From assembly GCA_016793305.1 (NCBI GenBank), contig JAEUHU010000221.1:1-14696 (forward strand): 14,696 nt of DNA, given 5' to 3'. This DNA is from Planctomycetota bacterium (GTDB lineage: Bacteria; Planctomycetota; UBA1135; UBA2386). Under the pieces are notes generated by a model, which worked only from the letters and a program-made list of their open reading frames with translations, was not told the DNA's origin and searched no databases. Below are positions 1-8,600 of this stretch, one piece after another; positions within the stretch are counted from its first letter, which is position 1, and each line of letters starts with the position of its first letter. The translations under genes and the position numbers were made by a program.

Positions 1-11
1 CGACGCGGCGA

Positions 12-1112
12 TCACCGTGACTTCGCCTCGATGCGCCCGGTGACCTCGCCGTGCCGGTCGAGCAGCGCGAGCCAGTGGCCACCAGCAGCATGGCTCGTGA
101 CGACGATCGTCTCGCCGTGTGCGCAGGTCGTGACGTCCTGCCAGTACTTGCTGTGATCGACCCCGAGGTCCGGCAGGGTGCGGCGCCACACGACCTCCCC
201 GGTTCCGGGGGCGTGGGCGGTGACGGTCGCGCCGAGGTCGGCGTTGGGCTGGAACTGGGTCACGAGCAACAGGCCGCTCCGGGTCGCCGTCAGTCGCGTG
301 GTGTTCGGCCACTGCTCGGCCAGGGGCCGCCGCCAGCGTTCCTTCCCGGTCGGGTCGAGCGCGAGCAGTTCCTGGCCGACATGGAGGCAGAAGCCGTGTG
401 TGTCGCCGATGCCCGCGTGCACCTCGCCCGGAACCGCGAACAGCCGCGGACCGGTGCGCGCGTGGCACGTCGCCCCGGTGGAGCCCCCGACCACCAGTCC
501 ATGCGGGGCGAGGCAGAGGAACTCGGCGCCGTCGGGCGCCTGGATCGCACAGGACCTGGCGCCATTGGCCAGGGACAACACGCGCACCGTGCGCCCTTCG
601 TCGGTTGTGACGAAGCAGGCCACCAGTTCGTCGTCGTGGACGAGCTCCCCGTGCTCACCGCCGCCGTCGTGCCAGCGGACCTTGCCGTCCGCGAGTGCGA
701 TCGCGACGAGGTCGTCCTCCTGGTCGGGAACCAGCACGCAATCCCGGGTCAACCGGGCGCGCGCCAGCTGGACCGGTGGGGCGAGGTGCAGGTCGGAGAG
801 CGGCATGCGCCACAGCTCCCGGTCGGGGGAACGGAGCAGCCGGAGGTGCTCGGCAGCCGCGGTCAGCACGAGGCGGCGCGCCGGATCGACCAGCCCGTCG
901 CCGAAGTGGACCGTGCCGTCGGGCTCGACCCGTGGGCGCAGGTCGTCGAGCGCAGTCAGGGTGGCGCCGGGTTCGAGGGTGCGGGCGTCGTACCAGCGGT
1001 TCCCCAGCAGCAGTGCCGGGGTGTCCTGGGCCGGTGCTGTCGCGAGCAGGCACGGGATCAGGGTGGCGAGCGACAGCGACGGGGGGGCAGGGAAGTGGCG
1101 GACGTTCGGCAT
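12..1112 (-). CDS. Secreted PQQ-like beta-propeller repeat protein
   Basis: This 366-residue protein probably acts outside the cytoplasm, but I cannot assign a reaction. An N-terminal signal peptide has a hydrophobic core at about residues 10-27 and a likely cleavage site after Ala28 (APA before Gln-Asp). The mature part looks like a beta-propeller of PQQ/WD-like blades. Segments of the form Ala-x-x-x-Gly-x-x-x-Trp recur near residues 137-147 (ALADGKVRW), 251-260 (ALDPTGKERW) and 299-309 (PGTGEVVW), as in PQQ-binding-like domains. No catalytic residues are evident, so a binding or scaffold role is possible. I chose the ATG at 1112 because it starts just before the signal peptide and has a weak GAGG four bases upstream. 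A TTG ten codons earlier would add an unneeded extension. The gene diverges from the lipoprotein gene across 71 bp. The fold call is moderately sure; the function is unknown. Confidence 0.75.
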   Translation of the reverse strand: MPNVRHFPAPPSLSLATLIPCLLATAPAQDTPALLLGNRWYDARTLEPGATLTALDDLRPRVEPDGTVHFGDGLVDPARRLVLTAAAEHLRLLRSPDRELWRMPLSDLHLAPPVQLARARLTRDCVLVPDQEDDLVAIALADGKVRWHDGGGEHGELVHDDELVACFVTTDEGRTVRVLSLANGARSCAIQAPDGAEFLCLAPHGLVVGGSTGATCHARTGPRLFAVPGEVHAGIGDTHGFCLHVGQELLALDPTGKERWRRPLAEQWPNTTRLTATRSGLLLVTQFQPNADLGATVTAHAPGTGEVVWRRTLPDLGVDHSKYWQDVTTCAHGETIVVTSHAAGGHWLALLDRHGEVTGRIEAKSR

Positions 1113-1183
1113 GCGACCTCGCAGTGGGAAAGGGCGCGGCAATGCTCGGCGGAGCGATCGGTTCCCGTATCTCTATCCGCGCC

Positions 1184-1897
1184 ATGCGCCCCCTGCTCGC
1201 CACGTTCGTCCTCCTCCTGCTGACCGGCTGCACTTCGGCGCCACCGCCGCTCGGTTCGTTGCCGGGGGAGCGCGTGCACACCTTCGTGCGCCTGCGCACG
1301 GGGACCCGCGGCTTCCCGCTGGCGAAGGAACAGCGCGGGGCGATGTTCCAGGGCCACTTCGACAACATGAACCGGCTGGCGCGCGCCGGCGAGCTCCTGG
1401 TCGCGGGACCCTACGGCCGACGGAAGAGTGCCGACGACCTGCGTGGGGTGTTCGTGCTGGCGACCGACGAGCCGCTGCAGGCCCAGCAGCTCGCCGAGAC
1501 CGATCCTGGGTTCCAGCAGGGCGAGTTCCGCTTCGAGTTCACGCGCTTTGGCACCACGGCCGACCTGCGCGCACAGCTCGCGGCGGACCTGGCGGCCGAG
1601 GACGCGATCGTCGCCAGCGGGCGCAAGCCCCAGCCGGGCGAAGGCGGGCGTAGCTACGTGTGGCTGTGGGCGAACTCGAACGAGGCGGCGCAGCAGGTCC
1701 TCGGCGGCCACCCCAAAGTGCTGCTGTGGGGGCGCTGTGCCGACGGGCGCGGTCTGCTGCTGCTCGACGCCGCGGACCACGACGCGGCGCAGGCGATGCT
1801 GGCGCCGGTGGCGGCGCGGCTCGGTCCGCACGAGCTCGACGAGTGGTTCGGCAGCGGGCTGCTGGTCGAGTTGCCGCGCCGTGCGCACGCACGCTGA
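1184..1897 (+). CDS. Lipoprotein with YCII-like domain
   Basis: A 237-residue predicted lipoprotein. Residues 1-16 form a short signal peptide ending in a lipobox (Leu-Thr-Gly-Cys16), so Cys16 should be lipidated and the protein anchored in a membrane. Residues about 31-123 resemble the YCII family (ferredoxin-like fold): a Phe-Val strand, a helix carrying GHFDNMNRLARAGEL (57-71), then VAGPYG (73-78) and a strand RGVFVLATDE (87-96). The second half (158-230) repeats this outline, with RGLLLLDAADHDAAQ matching the RGVFVLATDE segment, and may be a diverged second copy. YCII proteins are mostly of unknown biochemical role, and lipid-anchored versions are unusual in my knowledge. I chose the ATG at 1184 because it places the lipobox at a normal distance. 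An in-frame ATG at 1142 would give a 14-residue extension. There is no clear ribosome binding site. The gene converges on the ABC exporter operon. Confidence 0.72.
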   Translation: MRPLLATFVLLLLTGCTSAPPPLGSLPGERVHTFVRLRTGTRGFPLAKEQRGAMFQGHFDNMNRLARAGELLVAGPYGRRKSADDLRGVFVLATDEPLQAQQLAETDPGFQQGEFRFEFTRFGTTADLRAQLAADLAAEDAIVASGRKPQPGEGGRSYVWLWANSNEAAQQVLGGHPKVLLWGRCADGRGLLLLDAADHDAAQAMLAPVAARLGPHELDEWFGSGLLVELPRRAHAR

Positions 1898-1924
1898 CGT
1901 TGGCGCGACCGCGCGCGCCAGCGT
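1897..1924. terminator. Candidate bidirectional terminator hairpin
   Basis: A GC-rich inverted repeat begins on the last base of the lipoprotein stop codon. It has 11 base pairs including one G-T wobble, and a 6-base loop; the core is TGGCGCG paired with CGCGCCA. It lies in the 51-bp gap between two converging genes, which is where a shared terminator is expected. There is no T-tract on either side, so intrinsic termination is uncertain. Confidence 0.45.
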
Positions 1925-1927
1925 TCG

Positions 1928-1960
1928 CTGGCCGGGACCAGTGGCCTCTCAGCCGGCCAG
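1928..1960. repeat. Inverted repeat at end of ABC operon
   Basis: The perfect 8-base arms CTGGCCGG (1928-1935) and CCGGCCAG (1953-1960) are separated by 17 bases and straddle the stop codon of the second ABC gene. They could form part of a terminator or mRNA 3'-end structure together with the neighbouring hairpin. The loop is long and no T-tract follows, so the role is unproven. Confidence 0.35.
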
Positions 1961-3754
1961 GTCCTGTTCGGCGTGCTTCAGCATCGCCGCGTAGGCCCCG
2001 CCCTTCCGAACCAACTCCGCGTGCGAACCGGCCTCGACGATGCGGCCGCGTTCGAGCACCAGGATCGTGTCGGCGGCGCGCACCGTCGACAGCCGGTGTG
2101 CCACCACCAGCGCCGTGCGGCCGCGCAACGACACTTCCAGCGCCGCTTGCAGCCGCGCTTCGGAGGCGCTGTCGATGCTGGCCGTCGCTTCGTCGAGCAC
2201 CAGCACGTCGGGATCGACGACCAGCGCGCGCGCGAACGCGAGCAGCTGCCGTTCGCCCTGCGAGAACGTGCCGCCGCGCTCTTCCACCGGCGAGCGCAAT
2301 CCTTCGGGCAGCTTGCGCACGAACTCGGCGGCGCCGACCGTCTCGAGCGCCTGCCAGACGCGCGCTTCGTCGACCGTCGGGTCGAACAGCCGCACATTGT
2401 CGAGTACGGTGCCCGTGAACAGGAACAGGTCCTGCGCCACGTAGGCGACGCGGCGCCGCAGGTCGCCGAGCTCGAGGTCGCGCACGTCGACGCCGTCGAG
2501 GCGCACAGCGCCCCCCGAGACGTCCCGCAGCCGCGCGACCAGCGACAGCACCGTGGTCTTGCCGGCACCGGTCGGGCCGACGATCGCGACCGTCTGGCCA
2601 GGACGGGCGGTGAACGACAGGCCGTGCAGCACCGGCGCGTTGGTGCCGTAGGCGAACACCACCTCGTCGAACTGCACGGTCCCGCTGCCGCGTTTCGCGC
2701 TGCGCAGGCCCGGAGCGCCGTTCGCCCGCGGTGGCGGGAAGCGGCCCTCGCCGGGCAGCTGGAACACGCGTTCGCAGCTCGCGAACGCCGCCTGCAGCAC
2801 GTTGTACTTCTCGCCGAGCTCCTTCACCGGCGCCGACAGCATGCCGTAGTAGAGCCAGAACTGGACGAACTGGCCCGGCTGCAGCGTGCCGTCGAGCACG
2901 GCACTTCCGCCGAACCACAGCAGGCCGATCGTCGTGGCCCGCAGGGCCAGGTCGACCAGCGAGAAGAACACCGAGAAGTGCAGCACCGTCCCACGCCAGG
3001 ACTCGGCGGTCTGCTGGTTGCGCTCCGCGTAGCGGGCTTCGGTGGCGCGTTCGCGCGCGAAGGCGCGGGTCGTGCGCACCCCGCCGATCAGCTCGGTCGT
3101 GTACGCGTTCTGCAGGGCGAGGCGGCCGCGCACCGCCCGGTAGGCGCGCTGCGCGTTCCGTCGGAACAGCACGCTCAGCAGCACCACGACCGGCGTGCTC
3201 GCCAGCGTGAACCAGGCGAGCCGCACGTCGAGGAAGAACAGGGCGACCAGCACGCCGACGATCTTCAGCAGGTCGAACACCGACTGGAGCACGCCGGTGG
3301 CGATCAGCTCGTTGATGTTCTCGACGTCGCTGGTGACGCGCGTCGTCAGCTTGCCGGCCGGGTGGCGTTCGTGGAACGCGAGCGAAGTCGACAGCAGGTG
3401 GTCGAACAGGTGGCGGCGCAGGTCGCGGATCACGCGTTGGCCGTTCCACGCGGTGACGAGCCCGTAGACGTAGCCGAGCGCCGCCCCGCCGACGGTCGTG
3501 CCGACGAAGCCGAGCCCGCACCAGAGCAGCGTGCGCAGCCGGTCGTCCCTCGGCAGCGCCGTGCTGCGCATCGGGCCGTCGATCGCCATCTGCAGCAGCA
3601 GCGGGCCGAGCAGCTCGAGCGCGAACGACACCAGCAGGATGCAGAGGCACAGCAGGAAGCCGCGCCGGTAGGGGCGCACGAACGGCCACAGCCGGCGCAG
3701 GAAGTCCAACTGGAAGCGACCCTCGAGCGCGTCGTCGGCGTACGGATCGCTCAC
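1949..3754 (-). CDS. ABC exporter half-transporter, consensus subunit (MdlB/BmrD-like)
   Basis: This is a 601-residue half-transporter of the type IV ABC exporter family. Residues about 15-330 are the membrane domain, with hydrophobic segments near 33-58, 78-100, 158-175, 180-196 and 262-285. Residues 358-600 are the nucleotide-binding domain. It has Walker A GPTGAGKT (393-400), Q-loop Gln441, signature FSQGE (497-501, deviating from LSGGQ), Walker B VLVLD with catalytic Glu522, D-loop around ASID (525-528) and switch His553. The intact Glu522 makes it the catalytic half. It should pair with the product of the upstream gene to export a hydrophobic compound, drug or lipid; the substrate is unknown. 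The start is a GTG at 3754 whose bases overlap the preceding gene's TGA (GTGA), a 4-base overlap typical of translational coupling. Family assignment is firm. Confidence 0.94.
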   Translation of the reverse strand: MSDPYADDALEGRFQLDFLRRLWPFVRPYRRGFLLCLCILLVSFALELLGPLLLQMAIDGPMRSTALPRDDRLRTLLWCGLGFVGTTVGGAALGYVYGLVTAWNGQRVIRDLRRHLFDHLLSTSLAFHERHPAGKLTTRVTSDVENINELIATGVLQSVFDLLKIVGVLVALFFLDVRLAWFTLASTPVVVLLSVLFRRNAQRAYRAVRGRLALQNAYTTELIGGVRTTRAFARERATEARYAERNQQTAESWRGTVLHFSVFFSLVDLALRATTIGLLWFGGSAVLDGTLQPGQFVQFWLYYGMLSAPVKELGEKYNVLQAAFASCERVFQLPGEGRFPPPRANGAPGLRSAKRGSGTVQFDEVVFAYGTNAPVLHGLSFTARPGQTVAIVGPTGAGKTTVLSLVARLRDVSGGAVRLDGVDVRDLELGDLRRRVAYVAQDLFLFTGTVLDNVRLFDPTVDEARVWQALETVGAAEFVRKLPEGLRSPVEERGGTFSQGERQLLAFARALVVDPDVLVLDEATASIDSASEARLQAALEVSLRGRTALVVAHRLSTVRAADTILVLERGRIVEAGSHAELVRKGGAYAAMLKHAEQDLAG

Positions 3755-5529
3755 GACAAGCCCTCCGGCTCGCTCTCCAGCGCGTGCGCTTCGCTCTGGC
3801 GGCGCCAGGCGGCGGCGTAGCGCCCACCGGCCCGCAGGAGGCTGCGATGGTCGCCGCGCTCGACGACGGTCCCTTCGTCCAGCACCAGCACGAGGTCGGC
3901 GTCGGCGGTGACCGACAGGCGGTGCGTCGCGACCACGACCGTGCGCCCGCGCCGCTCGCGCGCGAGGCCGGCGAGGATGCGTCGTTCGGTGGTCGGGTCG
4001 ACGGCCGACAGCGTGTCGTCGAGCAGCAGGCCGGGCCGGTCGCTGAGCAGCGCGCGGGCCAGCGAGACGCGCTGCTTCTGGCCACCGGAGAGCGTCACGC
4101 CGCGTTCGCCGACGATGGTGTCGAGGCCGTTCGGCAGCTGCGGCAGATCCTGGTCGAGCGAAGCTCCGGCGACCGCGGTGCCGACCGCTGCGGGGTCGGC
4201 GTCCGCACGCGCGAACGCGACGTTGGCGGCGACCGTGTCGCTGAACAGGAACGGTTCCTGCGGGGCCAGCGCGAACAGCGAGCGCACCGCCTCGGGGTGC
4301 AGGTCGAGCAGGTCGTGGCCGTCGATGCGCACGGTGCCGCGCGGCGGGTCGTAGTAGCGCAGCAGCAGCGCCAGCAGCGTCGACTTGCCGCTGCCGACCC
4401 CGCCGACGAGCCCGAGCTTCTGGCCGGGTGAGAGCGAGAACGACACCGAGCGCAGGGCTGGGCGAGCAGCCCCCGGATAGGTGAACGTCAGGTCGGTGAC
4501 CTCGATCGCGCCCCGCAGAGCCGGGCGCGCGCCGGCGGCGGGCTCCGGCTCGACCTCGAACAGTTCGGCGATCCGGATGCCGGCGGCATGCGCGCGCGGC
4601 AGCGTCGCCAGCGTCCAGCCGAGGATCTCCAGCGGGAACGTCATCAGGCCGAGGTAGCCGAGGAACTCGAACAGCTGGCCGATCGTCAGCTTGCCCTCGA
4701 TCGTCTGGTAGCCGCCGACGAACAGCACTCCCAGCATCACGAAACCGCTGGTCGAGTGCGTGAGGGCGTTCAGCAGCGAACGCAGCCGCACCAGCTTCAA
4801 GTTGGCGAGCAGGTAGCGGCGGTTGCGCCGCGCCAGGGCCGCACGTTCCCGGTCGACGGCGAAGAACTGCTGCACCACGCGGATGCCGGCGAAGTCCTCC
4901 TGGGCCCGCTGCGACAGGTCGCCGATCGCCTCCTGGGCCCGTTTGCTGTGCAGGTGCAGCTTCGGCAGCAGCAGCCGCATCACCAGGAACAGCACACCGA
5001 ACGCGGCGAGGCTCGACAGCGTCACCGGCACGTCCATCGACAGCATGAACCAGGTTCCGGCGGGCAGCAGGCACAGCGTCGAGCCGCCGTGCAGCAGCAG
5101 CGGGCCCATCACGAAGCGCACCAGTTCGACGTCCTGCGTCATGCGGCTCGTCACGTCGCCGGTGCGCGAGCGGTCGAACCAGGCGATCGGCAGCCGTTGC
5201 AGGTGGGCGATCAGCGCGTCCTTCAGGTCCTGTTCGACGTGTCGCGACGCGTCGATCAGCGTCTTGCGCGACACGTAGCGGCTGCCCGCCTCGACGAGCG
5301 CCAGCCAGAACAGCGTGAGGCAGGCGGCCTGCAGCACGGCGTGGTCGCCGCCCGGTTGCAGTTGGTCCAGGGTGCGCCCGAGCAGCTCCGGCATGCGCAG
5401 CGACACGTAGGCGTGCACCGGGACGAACGCGGTCCCGAGGGCGACGATCGGCCAGTGGCGGCGCAGCAGGCCGAGGGGCCGGCCGAAGGCGCGGCGGAGC
5501 GAGGGGAGCCGGGACAAGGGCCGCAGCAT
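3751..5529 (-). CDS. ABC exporter half-transporter, degenerate-site subunit (MdlA/BmrC-like)
   Basis: A 592-residue half-transporter and first gene of a two-gene exporter operon. The membrane domain spans about residues 25-320, with hydrophobic stretches near 27-46, 66-80, 150-168, 173-190 and 262-275. The nucleotide-binding domain (about 342-575) has Walker A GGVGSGKST (376-384), Q-loop Gln424, a canonical signature LSGGQ (480-484), Walker B LLLD504, and switch His536. The residue after Walker B is Asp505 instead of the usual catalytic Glu, as in MdlA, BmrC and TM287. That mark identifies the low-activity half of a heterodimeric exporter. The motif set PFLFSDTVAANVAFA and LLLDDTLSAVD closely resembles MdlA/BmrC. 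I chose the ATG at 5529; a GTG 58 codons upstream would run into the divergent pilin gene and adds only low-complexity sequence. No strong Shine-Dalgarno sequence is visible. Confidence 0.93.
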   Translation of the reverse strand: MLRPLSRLPSLRRAFGRPLGLLRRHWPIVALGTAFVPVHAYVSLRMPELLGRTLDQLQPGGDHAVLQAACLTLFWLALVEAGSRYVSRKTLIDASRHVEQDLKDALIAHLQRLPIAWFDRSRTGDVTSRMTQDVELVRFVMGPLLLHGGSTLCLLPAGTWFMLSMDVPVTLSSLAAFGVLFLVMRLLLPKLHLHSKRAQEAIGDLSQRAQEDFAGIRVVQQFFAVDRERAALARRNRRYLLANLKLVRLRSLLNALTHSTSGFVMLGVLFVGGYQTIEGKLTIGQLFEFLGYLGLMTFPLEILGWTLATLPRAHAAGIRIAELFEVEPEPAAGARPALRGAIEVTDLTFTYPGAARPALRSVSFSLSPGQKLGLVGGVGSGKSTLLALLLRYYDPPRGTVRIDGHDLLDLHPEAVRSLFALAPQEPFLFSDTVAANVAFARADADPAAVGTAVAGASLDQDLPQLPNGLDTIVGERGVTLSGGQKQRVSLARALLSDRPGLLLDDTLSAVDPTTERRILAGLARERRGRTVVVATHRLSVTADADLVLVLDEGTVVERGDHRSLLRAGGRYAAAWRRQSEAHALESEPEGLS

Positions 5530-5580
5530 CGGCCAATCGACGTGGTGTTGCAAATCACGACACGGCGCGGGCCGGACGGG

Positions 5581-5599
5581 CGGTCCCGGAACGGGACCG
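5581..5599. promoter_or_regulatory. Palindrome between divergent ABC and pilin operons
   Basis: A perfect inverted repeat with 8-base arms (CGGTCCCG and CGGGACCG) around GAA sits in the 155-bp gap between the divergently transcribed exporter and prepilin operons. Its size and symmetry fit a dimeric repressor or activator site. It could equally form a small stem-loop in a transcript leader. No regulator gene adjoins it. The symmetry is directly visible; its role as an operator is inference. Confidence 0.4.
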
Positions 5600-5636
5600 G
5601 GCGCGCGATCGCGGCAAGGCGGGCCGGGCGGCTGCC

Positions 5637-5642
5637 GATAAC
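5637..5642 (+). promoter_or_regulatory. Possible -10 element of the prepilin operon
   Basis: GATAAC, four of six matches to TATAAT, stands out in a very GC-rich gap 43 bases before the prepilin start and leaves room for a leader containing the AGGAGA ribosome binding site at 5671-5676. No convincing -35 box is found 16-18 bases upstream, so this is a weak call. Confidence 0.28.
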
Positions 5643-5684
5643 CCGTCGACCATGCCGGAGCCCGGACGCCAGGAGAAGTTGCCC

Positions 5685-8600
5685 ATGCGAAACAGACATG
5701 CACGCCTCGACGCCGGCTTCACGTTCGTCGAGCTGACCTTCGCGCTGCTGATCATGGTGATCGGCGCGGTGGTGCTCATCAACCATCTCGCCGTCAACTA
5801 CCTCAGCACCAACACGGAGCGGGATCGGGTGTGGGCCTATGCGAAGGCCCAGGCCATCCTGTCCGAGATCCAGGCCTACGTGGATCGTGGCCAGGTCGAC
5901 GCCGCGGTCGACCTCGACGTGCTCGACGACGGCATCGTCAACAAGGGCGTCCTGTCGATCCAGACGGAGAGCGGCTCGCTGATCCCGGCCGACCACGTCG
6001 TGTCCGGCAACTTCCAGCGCGACGGGCAGTGGCAGTGGTGGCGCCGCATCAGCGTGCAGCCGTTCCTCGGCCTCAACAACCGCAACGTGCGCTACGTGAC
6101 GGTCAGCATCTTCAAGCGGGACGCGCATGGCGTCGACCATCCGATGGCGGACCTGTCGGCGGTCATCAACTCGGCCGGCAGCGCGTTCCCGACCTCGCAG
6201 GTGTTCGACGTCTACCTGCTGGCGATCGAGAACATCCCGGGTTGGTGGGTCTTCATGGACTCGATCCGCCCGTTCGTCGAGTCGATGATCACCGACCTCG
6301 AGAACCGCAACCCGGGTCTGGTGTTCCGCACGCACTGGATCACCAAGGCGAGCTTCGGTCGCAACCAGGGCTACCGGCCGTACACCAACGACGACACCGA
6401 CAGCCACGCGGTCGTCCCGGACGTCTACCACTACCCGGGCCGCATGCCGACAGGGAACGCGTCGTCCTACTACTACGTGCCGGACAACATGCGCGGTCGC
6501 ATCAACTGCGACGGCACCGAGCGCAACGGCTACGACGCGGACCTCAACCCGCACCCGTACGCGCTGGCGGACTACTTCAACCACGCGATGCGGTACCCCG
6601 ACGAGCTGGCGCTCTGGCAGCAGCGCGTCGCCGACGTCGAGAAGCGCGAGGCGGAGATCGCGGCGGCGAAGGCCGCCGGTACGGCGATCCCGCCCGAGCT
6701 GACGGACATGTCCAAGGAGCCGACCATGCGTCTGTTCCTCGAGGACCTTGTCACCGATCCGGACAAGTACAAGAACGCGCTGGTGATCAACCTGCACGGC
6801 GAGCTGATGCCGATGCCGGCGCTGCGCAACTTCAGTGACGCGGCGAAGAGCCCGGTCGCCCACCCGAACCTGCGCGTCGTCACGCATCCGGAGGAGCTGC
6901 GCACCAAGCGCGACCCGAGCACTCCGGACCCGGTGATGCTGCGCATGTACTGCTACAGCCAGCACACCGCGACCTATACCGGCCCGGCGATCATGCCGGA
7001 ACCGATGGTGGTCGAGATCCTGGGTGTCGACCTCACCGACGGCGGCGCGCCGGCGAAGCTCGCGTCGACGTGCGAGCTCAAGAACGTTCCGGGTGGCGTG
7101 CCGATCAACGGAAACTCCGACTATCCGAACATTTGGCCGGATGCTCTGCACGAGTCCGATCCGCGATTCACCGACCAGATGTACTACGAAGTGGAGTACG
7201 TCGCCCCGTCGGGTGGTGCCGAGGGGTTCACCCGAATCTACCTGCACAACACTCCGGTCGGAGCTCCGCCGGTGACCCAAGGTGTGGATCAGTACGGCCT
7301 CGCCAACTCCACGCGAGCTCGCCTCTACGGGATGGACTACATCCCGTCCCCGATCGACGCCGGACCGAGCTTCACCACCGACCTGACCAAGGCCGGAGTC
7401 GGCCCGAAGAACACGGCGCGCTGGACCTTGCGCATCGATCCGGATGTGCTGAGCGACGGCTCGTTCGAGGGGGGAGACCCGACCGACGACGTGCTGCTGC
7501 GCATCCGCACGCGCATCGCCACCGGCTACGCGAGCGGCGACGACACGTGGAAGTCGAGCGGCACCACCTGGCCGTTGAACGACCCGGACAACCTGTCGAT
7601 GACCTACACCTGGTGGGCGGACAGTGCCGAGGACGTGCCGTTCACCGAGCGCGCGCAGTTCAACGGCGATCCGCGCCACCTGCCGTACAAGGACTGCTTC
7701 AACAGCGGGGACGACTACCCGAATTCGTACAACTGGTACCTCGACAGCCTGGTCAACACGAACAACGCAGCGGCGGACTTCCCGTCGATCAGTGCAGGGC
7801 TGCTGCGCAACCGCTGGGGCGCGGCGATGTCCTGTGACGTGCCGCGCTACTTCGAGCTGTTGCGCAACGCGCTGGTACGCAGCGCCTGTGTCTACACGAC
7901 GCTGACCGGCTGGTCCTACTACTACATGGGAGTCGGCAACGACATCGGCTACGACTCGGCGAACGGCTACCCGAACTCGATCCCGAGCAACCTCGTACCG
8001 CAGGGTTCGACCGGCAACGGGTTCATCAACACGATCATCGGGGCGCGGCGCTACGTGCGCGCCAACGGTGCCAACTACTGGTGGGGCATCCCGTGGCTCG
8101 GCGAGCTGTATCCCGACAGCGAGTTCGCGACCTGGACCGGCGGCACCACGCCGCGCGGCAACCTGGGCGCCGGCAACACGGCGGGCAACTACTACCAGGA
8201 TCGATGCCAACAGGTGTACTCGGGCAGCAACCGGCTCGCCTACGGCACCACGATGGCGAACAACATCCAGCGCACCTCGACGTACGGGTGCACCACCTTG
8301 TTCAACATCGGCACGAGCTCGTCGACGTTCAACCACCTCGGCGCGTCCGGCAACGGCAACCTGACCACCGTCGGCCTCGAATTGGCGAACAACTACAACA
8401 TGACGATGCCGACCGCGGCGCCGATCACGCGCCCGTTCCGGATCAACATGTCGACCGGAGTGGCGGAGCACTGGAACTACGCGCCGTACACCACGCGTCA
8501 CACGGCGTCGATCTACCGGACCTACTACTCGCACGCTTCGGGCACCGGCTCGGGGCTCGTGAAGCTGGTCAACAACACCAACACCAGCGCCGGTTACATC

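Noticed and set aside
1113..1183. Divergent promoters for the beta-propeller and lipoprotein genes
   Set aside because: AT-richer pieces such as TATCTC near 1168 exist, but no -35 partner at proper spacing could be found on either strand.
1539..4085. An 848-codon minus-strand frame across the ABC and lipoprotein genes
   Set aside because: It crosses the convergent gene boundary, reads a third frame of two well-supported genes and has low-complexity Arg/Ala composition.
1949..5536. A 1195-codon minus-strand frame that could be read as one fused ABC protein
   Set aside because: Only its last 601 residues are a real transporter subunit. The first half is an Arg/Pro/Ala-rich out-of-frame reading of the upstream ABC gene, which has its own proper frame, stop and a 4-base overlap.
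5652..5687. Upstream ATG for the giant prepilin gene
   Set aside because: The AGGAGA ribosome binding site lies between this ATG and the one at 5685, and the shorter leader of 11 residues is typical of prepilins.
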